Source of the DNA: a virus
Reading direction: 5' to 3' (one strand)
Length of the DNA stretch: 26,445 nucleotides
Virus record (IMG/VR): IMGVR_UViG_3300031707_000149
Span: 1-26,445 of that record
Position 1 is the first letter of the stretch. Every line of letters begins with the position of its first letter. The notes beneath the pieces were generated by a model. That model was given only the letters and a program-made list of their open reading frames with translations, had not been told where the DNA came from and did no database searches. The position numbers and the translations under genes were made by a program. Below, one piece after another: positions 1 to 7,600 of the stretch.

Positions 1-136
1 AGGTATACAGCGTGGCTGACCCCTGGGGGTTCCGTACCCGGCAGCAAACTACTGCGGGATCTATCTCCTTCCCATCCTCGTCCGTGAAAGCCCCCAGCAC
101 CCGGATCACATTACCCAAGGGATACTCGTTGGCCAT
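1..136 (-). CDS. Partial phage tail-region protein, N-terminal 45 residues
   Basis: The start ATG is at 136-134 and follows a strong Shine-Dalgarno sequence (GAGGAGG, a few bases upstream). The frame stays open to the window edge, so only about 45 residues are visible, beginning MANEYPLGNVIRVLGAFTDE and including a D-P-A-V-V segment. The style (a short beta-rich domain with a G-x-F-T-D-x-x-G-x-x-I-D-P pattern) is one I associate with small proteins encoded beside phage tail fibres. No function can be assigned from this fragment. It lies 31 bp after the preceding gene on the same strand and probably belongs to the same transcript. Confidence 0.6.
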   Translation of the reverse strand, partial: MANEYPLGNVIRVLGAFTDEDGKEIDPAVVCCRVRNPQGSATLYT

Positions 137-167
137 CCCGCCTCCTCTCTGGCGTGTTACGCTGGCG

Positions 168-614
168 TTATGTCAATGTGATAATTCCGTCCGCGTGCCA
201 GGCGAGTGTGTAGTTCCCCCCGTTGGTCACGGTCGTCAGCGCCCAGTAGGCGATGAGCATGTCCGCCGATGGGGTCGTGATCCCATCGTCGTACAACACG
301 GCCCAGTCGGGGATCGCGTCCGCCGGCGTCGTGAGCAACAGGCCCGTCCAAGTCACGTTGTTGCCGTCGAACTTGCCCAGATCGAGTCCCGCCTCATACG
401 TCACCAACGGCGTCCCTACCAACTCTCCCTTGGTGGTGTAGCCCGCGCCCGCCACCTCCTGGTCAATGATGTCTGCCAGGCAGGTATCCGTGTCCATGAT
501 CGGGGCCGCGCCGTGGATCAGGCACACTCTCAGGTTTGCGCTCTGGAGGTTGTAGATCCCCTCCATCACTTGATGTTTGAACACGCCCATAATAAATCCG
601 TCGCCCTCAGCCAT
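168..614 (-). CDS. Hypothetical phage tail-associated protein (148 aa)
   Basis: I chose ATG 614 (MAEGDGFIMGVFKHQVMEG) because GGAGGG lies about 7 nt upstream; an in-frame TTG at 626 would place the start before that site. The gene overlaps the end of the previous gene (stop at 607-609) by 8 nt, as expected for translational coupling. The protein has a conserved-looking N-terminus, a central segment with V-A-G-A-G-Y-T-T, then W-A-V-L-Y-D-D and a C-terminal N-G-G-N-Y-T-L-A-W-H-A-D-G-I segment. It looks beta-rich and soluble, with no signal peptide or membrane segment. I recognise the pattern as a common small phage structural or fibre-associated protein, but I cannot name a reaction or role. 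Confidence 0.75.
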   Translation of the reverse strand: MAEGDGFIMGVFKHQVMEGIYNLQSANLRVCLIHGAAPIMDTDTCLADIIDQEVAGAGYTTKGELVGTPLVTYEAGLDLGKFDGNNVTWTGLLLTTPADAIPDWAVLYDDGITTPSADMLIAYWALTTVTNGGNYTLAWHADGIITLT

Positions 615-852
615 TTTGCCCTCCAATTTCAGACTTCACAGACAGTGTTTTCAGCCCGATGATTTGGTCCACCGGCCCGCTGGCCTGTGGTCTATCTGGC
701 GGAAGCGCCGCCAGTTCCGCTCGCAACGTCTCGATCTGCTCGCGCAGGTGCGCGATGGCCTGATCCCTGCGCGGGTCGGGGTCGTTCGCTATGCTCTGGA
801 TAAGCCATTCCCCCAAACCGATCCGCGCCTCGATATCTCTGCGATCCCTCAT
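607..852 (-). CDS. Small coiled-coil protein (81 aa)
   Basis: The start ATG (852-850) overlaps the stop TGA (851-849) of the upstream large repeat protein as ATGA, so translation is probably coupled. The protein is short and charged. Residues about 28-52 (R-R-D-Q-A-I-A-H-L-R-E-Q-I-E-T-L-R-A-E-L) form a likely amphipathic helix or coiled coil, followed by a Pro-containing linker. It has no signal peptide, metal-binding cysteines or catalytic motif. A small helical protein after a large fibre gene could be an assembly chaperone or trimerisation factor, but that is inferred only from shape and position. Confidence 0.65.
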   Translation of the reverse strand: MRDRRDIEARIGLGEWLIQSIANDPDPRRDQAIAHLREQIETLRAELAALPPDRPQASGPVDQIIGLKTLSVKSEIGGQNG

Positions 853-3800
853 CCATCACCTCCTGCCAGTTTATCCTCTATGACCACCACATAGAGTTGC
901 AACTCGCTCAACGTCACTCCACCAACTTGTAGCTCGCTCAACGTCACCCGATTGACCAGCATCTCACTGATGTCAATGTGGGCCAAGTAGCGGTTCACGA
1001 CGTCCACGGTGGGGGCCAACGAGGCCAAGTGGGCGACGCCCATCCAGATGTAAAGGCCAGTGAGGTTGGAGATCGTCGCCTGCCCCGCTGCCGCTGCCAG
1101 GACGAGCGCGTCCAGTTGCACGGAGACTTCGCCCAGCAGCAATGCCAGCGTCCGCGCCGATCCGCTCAGGGGCAGCGCGCTCAGGGCGATGGCCACGGCC
1201 CCCGGACTAACGTCCATCCCCGGCGTCGCCGCAATGATAGCCAGCGCATCCAACAGCAGGGACACACCCCCCGGCATGATCATGGCAACTCGCGCCACTG
1301 AGACCATCGCCAGCGCATCCAGGGCCAGGGCCACGGTTCCGGGTTGCACATCTAACCCTTTCACTGCCCCGGCCAGCGTGAGCGCATCCAGCACCAGGGC
1401 CACCGCTCCCGGCGAGACGTCCAACGCCCGCGCCGAGCCGGACAGGATCAGCCTATCCAGGGCGATCATCCCGCCGATCATGACGGACAGCGTTGGCGTC
1501 TCGCCTACCAGGGCCAAGGCTTGCATCGCCAGGGCCACTGCGCCGGTTTGCACGTCCAGGCCAAGGGCAGATCCCAGAAGGCTGAGAGCCTGCATGGCCA
1601 GCGCCACCACGCCTGGCTGCACATCGAGTGTGCCCGCTGCTCCGATCAGGCTCAGGGCGTCCATCGCCCTGGCCACGGCCCCCGGCGTGACCGTCGCCGT
1701 TTCCGCCGCCGATAGCAGGGTCAATGCGTGCAAAGCCAATGTGGCCGCGCCCGGAATCACATCCAGCCCGAACGGCGTGCTGAGCAGTGTCAGCGCATCC
1801 ATCAATAACGCCACAGCGCCCGGCCCCACATCTAGCCCCAACGCAACGCTTGCCAGGCTTACGGCATTGAGCACTAGCGCCACCACTCCCGGTTGCACGT
1901 CGAGGATCGGGGCTGCACCCCCCAGGATGAGCGTCTGCATGTCCAGGGTGGCAGGCGCTCCAGGCTGCTGAACATCGAGAACCTTCGCCGCCGCCAGCAG
2001 GGTCAGCGCATCCATCACCACGGCCACCGCCCCTGGCGTGACATCCAGGGTCTTTGCGGCCCCGCTCAGGATCAGCGCGTCCAGGGCCAGGGTGACAACC
2101 GCCACTACCGCCGCGTCGGGAACGGATGAGGTCAATGCCAGCGCACCCATCGCCAGAGATACTGCGCCCGGCTGCACATCCAGGAGCTTCGGGCTACCTA
2201 TCAGCAGCAGGGCATCCATCACCTTTGTAACCGCCCCTGGCGTAACCGTGGCCGCCTTCGGCGCGCCCAAAAGGGTAAGGGCGTCCATCATTAGCGATAT
2301 AGCGCCGGTCACGTCCAGCAGCTTGGGAGACCCGGCCAGAACCAGCGCATCCATCGTCTTGGTGATTGCTCCCGGCTGCACATCCAGTAACTTCCCGCTT
2401 CCGGCCAGGATCACCTTGGCCAGGTTCACCGTTGCGCCAGTGACTATAGGTTCCAGGGCGATGGACATTGCGCCCTTATAAGACGTGTGGGCCAAGTCTA
2501 CAGTGGTATTGCCATAGGCCCCGGCGTTCGCCCTCTCTCCCGTCGCCATGCCATGCCCACCGCCCAGGCCGGTGGTGCGGCAGTTGTCCGCCCGCTCGGT
2601 GATGGACTCGAGACCGGCATTGGCCCAGTTATTAAACTCTGTCGTGCTACTACTGTTGTAGCTGGTGGAGCAAATGAGCACGAGCAGGCAAGCATCAACC
2701 GTCGTTGTCGCCCCTGGGATAACACCCGTCAGGTCGTTCGCCCCACCATCGTTGCCCTCTGCATACACATTCCAGGGGTTTTCCGAGGCCTTGCACCCGC
2801 TGAATAGATAACTCTGTGCGGTTGCGTGGTCGCCTGGGGCTGCAACTGTCGGATCGCCGTCAGAGCCAACGCAGCGTTTCCAGTAGACCGCGATCCTGGA
2901 TGCGGGGTTGACCCCTCCCGTCCCAGCCGCTTTGTTCGCCTGAGCGCCCAACTCTACGAACCCTGCCGCAAAGCTTAGCGATATGGCCTGATTTTCCGAT
3001 TCCACGACGACTATGGCGATGTCTCCGGCAACAGGAGCATTAGGCGCGGTTGGCAACGGGACTGACAATGCTCCCGTTCCATAAACGTATACCCCCGATG
3101 CCTTGAAAGTCGGAAAAGCCAGGGTGGTGGTATATTCCACTACCAACTTGGGGCGATAGGCGGCCGTGGCATGGTCTGAGCTCGCCAGAAAGTTATTGGT
3201 GCCCGTGATGCCTATGAGCACCAGACCATAGTTCGTGTTGCTTGGCCCAAACCAGTCTTCTACCCGCGATGCGGTCAGCGCTGTAGAATACTCTGTACCC
3301 ACTGGAGCGCTGTCAACGACAGTGAAAGTGCCGAGCAAGCTCGATTCATAATCCGTCCCCGATGTCTGACAGCCAGCTGATCCCGGCCAAGCCACGGTAG
3401 CGTACCTTTTCCAGTCCCAGGTAGACTCGCCCACCGCAGCAACCGCCTCATTCTTGGTGCCCTCAACCCAGTCCTCGTTGGCCTGAGCCACGGAGTAGAC
3501 GTTGACCGTGCGAGACCCACCGGCGTCCAGGTAGTTGACAGTCATGTAGAGCGTGGCGCTAACACACACGTCTGAAGGGTGTCGCACGCTCAGGTCAAAC
3601 TCCAGTAAGGAGCTCATAGCCGCCGGTCTTGTTTCCAGATGGTCGGAGATGCCGCTATTCCAGGTCGGTTGTGTGCTATAGAGATAGCAGTCTTTGCCCA
3701 CCGTCCCTTGCGGTTGCAGGGTCATCGTGGGGTCAATCGTCACCGGGTAAACCGCGCCCGTGAAATCGGCGGTGAACTCCACGTATCCACCAGCATAAGA

Positions 3801-4382
3801 CGTGCTGACAGCGATAGGGACGCCGTTCGCGTCCGCGCCCGTTGGCCTGTAGACCACGCCGACAACCTCAGCCTCGGACAGCACCCGCCAGTTGTTCCAA
3901 GTGAGGCCGGTCAAGCTGACAGGCCAGCGAATGCGGCGAGCGGCGGCAGCGGTCTTGAGCACAACGTCAAGCTTTACGCGATGCCAGTTGACCTCGACGC
4001 GGAGGGAAAAGTTGGTTTGGTCCCAGAGGATTGTACTGCCCGCGCGCGTGGGCGCGTTGAGCGGCAGATCAGCCCAAGCGGAGCCGGTCCAGTATTGCGG
4101 CCTGCCAAACTCTACATACTCGGTGCTGACGTTGCGGCGCGGATACCAGCGGCGAGTGCCGTCCGTCTTAGCATAGATGGCATGGGCCATCGCCTTTGCC
4201 ATGTGCGCGAAGGAGGGCAGGTCGCTGTTGACCAGGTTCTCATCAACTGCTTGCCACTGGTTGCTTTCGTCCTGATACCACTGGTCATGCAACGTATACG
4301 TGGCGCGATGACGCCCCGGCTTCCACGCCGGGTCGCGCTCGATAGTATAGTTCCTAGCGCGCCTGACTATCTCCACTGCCAT
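849..4382 (-). CDS. Large tail/fibre protein with DNRLRE-like domain and about 20 tandem 23-residue repeats
   Basis: The start is ATG 4382, preceded by AAAGGTGATTG; a TTG codon at 4385 is less likely. The gene overlaps the upstream gene by 29 nt. The product is about 1177 residues. Residues 1-210 form an N-terminal region rich in aromatic residues. About 212-420 resemble the DNRLRE family of secreted and virion surface proteins: an I-D-P-T-M-T-L-Q-P entry, S-S-L-L-E-F-D-L-S, N-E-D-W-V-E-G-T and a closing Y-R-P-K-L-V-V-E-Y. About 420-650 form a further beta-rich domain (G-D-I-A-I-V-V-V-E-S, Y-W-K-R). About 650-1107 are a tandem array of roughly 23-residue units. The last 71 residues hold a short duplication, VTLSELQVGGVTLSELQ. 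No catalytic motif is visible. The position after the tail-tip gene suggests an adhesin, fibre or virion decoration. The family match is by eye. Confidence 0.8.
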   Translation of the reverse strand: MAVEIVRRARNYTIERDPAWKPGRHRATYTLHDQWYQDESNQWQAVDENLVNSDLPSFAHMAKAMAHAIYAKTDGTRRWYPRRNVSTEYVEFGRPQYWTGSAWADLPLNAPTRAGSTILWDQTNFSLRVEVNWHRVKLDVVLKTAAAARRIRWPVSLTGLTWNNWRVLSEAEVVGVVYRPTGADANGVPIAVSTSYAGGYVEFTADFTGAVYPVTIDPTMTLQPQGTVGKDCYLYSTQPTWNSGISDHLETRPAAMSSLLEFDLSVRHPSDVCVSATLYMTVNYLDAGGSRTVNVYSVAQANEDWVEGTKNEAVAAVGESTWDWKRYATVAWPGSAGCQTSGTDYESSLLGTFTVVDSAPVGTEYSTALTASRVEDWFGPSNTNYGLVLIGITGTNNFLASSDHATAAYRPKLVVEYTTTLAFPTFKASGVYVYGTGALSVPLPTAPNAPVAGDIAIVVVESENQAISLSFAAGFVELGAQANKAAGTGGVNPASRIAVYWKRCVGSDGDPTVAAPGDHATAQSYLFSGCKASENPWNVYAEGNDGGANDLTGVIPGATTTVDACLLVLICSTSYNSSSTTEFNNWANAGLESITERADNCRTTGLGGGHGMATGERANAGAYGNTTVDLAHTSYKGAMSIALEPIVTGATVNLAKVILAGSGKLLDVQPGAITKTMDALVLAGSPKLLDVTGAISLMMDALTLLGAPKAATVTPGAVTKVMDALLLIGSPKLLDVQPGAVSLAMGALALTSSVPDAAVVAVVTLALDALILSGAAKTLDVTPGAVAVVMDALTLLAAAKVLDVQQPGAPATLDMQTLILGGAAPILDVQPGVVALVLNAVSLASVALGLDVGPGAVALLMDALTLLSTPFGLDVIPGAATLALHALTLLSAAETATVTPGAVARAMDALSLIGAAGTLDVQPGVVALAMQALSLLGSALGLDVQTGAVALAMQALALVGETPTLSVMIGGMIALDRLILSGSARALDVSPGAVALVLDALTLAGAVKGLDVQPGTVALALDALAMVSVARVAMIMPGGVSLLLDALAIIAATPGMDVSPGAVAIALSALPLSGSARTLALLLGEVSVQLDALVLAAAAGQATISNLTGLYIWMGVAHLASLAPTVDVVNRYLAHIDISEMLVNRVTLSELQVGGVTLSELQLYVVVIEDKLAGGDG
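903..947 (-). repeat. Short direct repeat, two copies of 15 bp with 30-bp period
   Basis: CTCGCTCAACGTCAC occurs at 903-917 and 933-947 on the plus strand. On the coding strand it encodes the duplicated V-T-L-S-E-L-Q near the C-terminus of the large repeat protein. Confidence 0.8.
1065..2438 (-). repeat. Tandem array of about 20 in-frame units of about 69 bp (23 aa)
   Basis: Reading the translated minus strand, I can align about 20 consecutive units of 22-24 residues, most exactly 23. The consensus starts P-G-A-V-A-L-x-M-D-A-L-T-L-L-G and ends with a variable pair and L-D-V-Q. The most constant positions are the Gly-Ala-Val entry, the D-A-L core and the L-D-V exit. Copies have diverged in both DNA and protein, so the array is not recently amplified, although some neighbours are close (for example the units with A-M-Q-A-L). 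Alternating hydrophobic residues suggest a beta-solenoid or stacked strand-turn fold. Fold and function are inferred. Confidence 0.9.
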
Positions 4383-4632
4383 CAATCACCTTTGCCGCTT
4401 CCGGCTGTGGCTCCGGCGGAGTCACTGGCCGAAGGACGATCTCGCCCCCCGCGTTCTGCGCGAACTGCCACTCCCCCAAAAGCCCTGCCGCGCTTGTGTA
4501 GAGAGCGCACAATTCCTTGAGAGCGCCTTCTAACTCCACGAGTTGCTTTTGTGCTGCTTCGCGAACCTGCGCCTGCTCCTTCGCGATCGAAAGCACAGCC
4601 CTCTGCCTGGCCGCGCTAAGTACATGATCCAT
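4354..4632 (-). CDS. Small helical tail-region protein (92 aa)
   Basis: The start ATG 4632 follows AAGGAGG with a 4-nt spacer, one of the best ribosome-binding sites in the window, and begins 8 nt after the stop of the 1807-aa tail protein. Residues about 5-45 are rich in Ala, Gln, Glu and Leu and look like a continuous helix or coiled coil. They are followed by G-E-W-Q-F-A-Q-N-A-G-G-E-I-V-L-R-P and a Pro/Glu-rich tail. The 3' end overlaps the next gene by 29 nt. No family is recognised. It may bridge, chaperone or trimerise the large fibre proteins on either side, but only context supports this. Confidence 0.7.
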   Translation of the reverse strand: MDHVLSAARQRAVLSIAKEQAQVREAAQKQLVELEGALKELCALYTSAAGLLGEWQFAQNAGGEIVLRPVTPPEPQPEAAKVIDGSGDSQAR

Positions 4633-4640
4633 GTCCCTCC

Positions 4641-7600
4641 TTATGCTTCGATGAATCCTAATGCGACCAACGCCGCATGCACGCCGGCGGCAGTTACCGG
4701 AACGCCAGTCTGTTTAGGAATTGCCACGGTATCGTAGAAGCCCAGGCGTCCCGCAGTAAATCGGAGCTCCCCGGAGTTGGTCGTCACCAACTCTATCGTC
4801 GCCACACTTGCACCATTCTTCCCCGCGATGATGAGGATCTGGGACTCTTTATCGGCGGGGCAGTTGGTGGTCACGATCATATTGGCGTTCCGTCCGGTCA
4901 ACGAATAGAGATCCAGGTGGGCATAATGTGTACCGCCTGTCACATACGTATAGAACCCCGCTTCACGCGCTCCGCCATAATCGAAGCCGTACTCTGCGAC
5001 GGAACTGTAGGCATCTGTAACAGCCGAGATGGCGATCCCTGCCGCCGAGAGTAGAACGTGGCCTCCCCCCGCGCTGAGTTTCCCGTCCGTGCCGATCTCC
5101 ACTTGCATCGTGGTGCCGCCCCGGAACAGCAACTTCCCCGCGCTCTGATCCCATAGCAGGTTCGCCTTTGACGCCGTGTTGTCGCCCAACAACACATCCC
5201 CGATCCCCAACGCCTCGCCATTGACTGTGGTTGCCTCATTGAGCAGCGAGAAGGTAGGCTTGCCGGCGCTGTCCAGGCCGAAGATGCCACCGGCGCTGCC
5301 CTCCACCTTGCCCCTGCCCGCGCCGGTCAACAATAACGACATCGGGTTGCGCGTCGCTACTACCGGCAGGCCCGACTGGTATATCTGCCGCACCTGGTCG
5401 GCAGTCAGCACCGCCTCGGTGACAAAAAGATCGCAGAGATAACCCGGATGCCCAACTGTCGTACCAAGGGGTACAGAACAGCCTGTAGCGAAAGTGCTGG
5501 CGTGTAACGTCGGCGCAATCGCCTCGAAATGCGCGTGATCGCTCGGTAGGCCATCCACATAGACATACATCAAATCCGAATCGGAATCCCAGGTGCAGAC
5601 CGCATGATGCCAGGCTCGTACCGTGCCTGATGCCAAACTTGCAGAGTAGCCCCTAACGCGGAAAATAAGGATCCCACTTGGATTGACATGCGCGTCCAAC
5701 TGCTCATTGCCGTTCCCTGCTTGCCATAAGAACCCGGTATTCCAACCCTCACAGTAATACCAGAGACCGACACTACCCTTGCGGGCGTTCTTAATCACGT
5801 CGCCGATGACATAGGTGACGTAGGATGCTACTCGCGCGCTCGTAGAGGCGTAGGCCGTTCCCGCCCAGGTGTGGCCCGGCAAGTCGCCGGAGATGAGGGG
5901 TGTGTTATAGGCCAGGGTCGTGATCTGACTACGGGTGAGGTAAACCGTGGCCCCCGCTGCACTATAGAGGTAGAACTCAAAGCTGGAGCCAGACCCAGCC
6001 GTTGCGCCAGTATAGCAGTAGGTGTTCCACCCCAGAGTGCTAAAGTCCTCGTAATGGCTGCCGGAGCCCAGGTTGCTCATGACGCGGAAACTGCCCGCGG
6101 CGAGGTAAAATCGCAGATACCATGTGTACGTCGTGCTGTTGGTCATCGTGCCGTGATCGAGGAGGACGTAGTAGCTGCCGCTTCCGGTGAACACCAACTT
6201 CTGGCTTTTTGTGCCGTACTCGATGTACGCCATGTCCGTGTTTTCGGTCGGCGTGATTGTAGCTCCAGCATCGCTCTCGGTTACCGAGGGTGCCAGGCCG
6301 CTGGAATACGTTCCGCCAAACACCGGGTTGTAGATCAGATTGGTCGCCGCCCCGCCCGTTTGCAGCGCCTTCGAGAACTTCCCCGGCCTGCCGATGACTG
6401 CGCCTACGATTGTGCCTTTCTGCCCCAAGTGGCCCGACAGGTCAACCTGGTAGTCCGTCGCGTAGGGCCTCGGCCCATCATAGGCGCAGACCATCGAGGG
6501 GCTTTCCAGCACGAACCCGTGCCCAGGCCCGACGATCAGGTTGCCCCGGATGTCCAGGCTGGTCCCGTCCCAGTGGATGCCCTTGACCAATGTTCCTGCC
6601 ACGACTGTGCCGACGCGGAACTCGTAATCAGCAGTGCCGGGATCAAGACCCATCCATATACCATCACCCACCAATGGATCGGTCGGCAGCGTCGCGCCGA
6701 TAGCTATGTACGGTTCTACTGGCGCACCGGCGACCACTCCACCGTCTAACTTGATAGTGGGATTCGCGCCCCCCGCATAAAGCATAAGGGGAATGTTGTG
6801 CAGACCTGCCCCCTCATTGCTGATTCGCAGGTAACGGCTGGTCGTTGCCACGCCAGTGCCCGCGAAGAGGCCATGCTCATTGTCCACCGAGAAGATTCCG
6901 TGCAAGTTGCCCATGCGCATACGCACGGCCAGAGTCGTCAATGGATGACTGTTCCAAGTGACGACTTGTGCATAGGGGCTATTGTCCGCATACAACCCGT
7001 CTATGGCGTTGACCTCGTAGTATCCATTCCCCGTCACTCCATAGTCCAGCACAATGGCGTCTATCGGGATGACGCCCGATGCCGTGCCTGCCAAGCCCCC
7101 GGCTGAACGAGTAAACGTCCAGGTCTGCATCTTGTTGGCCTGGTCAGCGTAGGCCGTCACTACCCCCCAGGCGTCGGCCACTGTAAGCTCTCCGGCCGCC
7201 CGCGAGAACTGCCGGAAGCGAATCAGGTCGCCGCTCTGGAATACGGCCATGTTCTCCGCGCTTGGCAGGTCCTTGATCCACACCGTACTGGCCCCGCCGG
7301 CCGCCGGGAGCGTGTACGCCACCGCCAGAGTCGAGACCGACTTGCAGATGATCTGCCCGCCGGCCAGCGCCTGTTCCAAGTCGGCGATGAAGCTTTTGAC
7401 GTGCATCTCGTCGGCGAACAGGTAGCGGAAGTCCCCCGCGCCCTCGTAGGTGACGCGCCAGCCGGTCGTTTGGGATGCAAAGTTGTCGGCCTGGATGGAA
7501 ACGGCGTTGGTCAGCTTGACCAGGTTGCTGGTCGGGTCCAAAATCAGATCGGTTGCGGGTTTCAGGGTCAGAGCGGCCGCAGCGTTGATCTCAGGGACAG

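Noticed and set aside
1060-1971. 303-residue open frame on the plus strand opposite the repeat array
   Set aside because: It is antisense to the in-frame 23-residue repeats. Its Ser/Ala/Thr/Pro-rich low complexity follows from the GC-rich repeats, and no ribosome-binding site is present.
1065-2438. Repeat array considered as a CRISPR array
   Set aside because: Units are contiguous, degenerate, in frame and have no spacers; they encode protein repeats.
3639-4520. 293-residue plus-strand open frame opposite the N-terminal part of the repeat protein
   Set aside because: The composition looks random and no start signal is seen, while the opposite strand encodes DNRLRE-like sequence.
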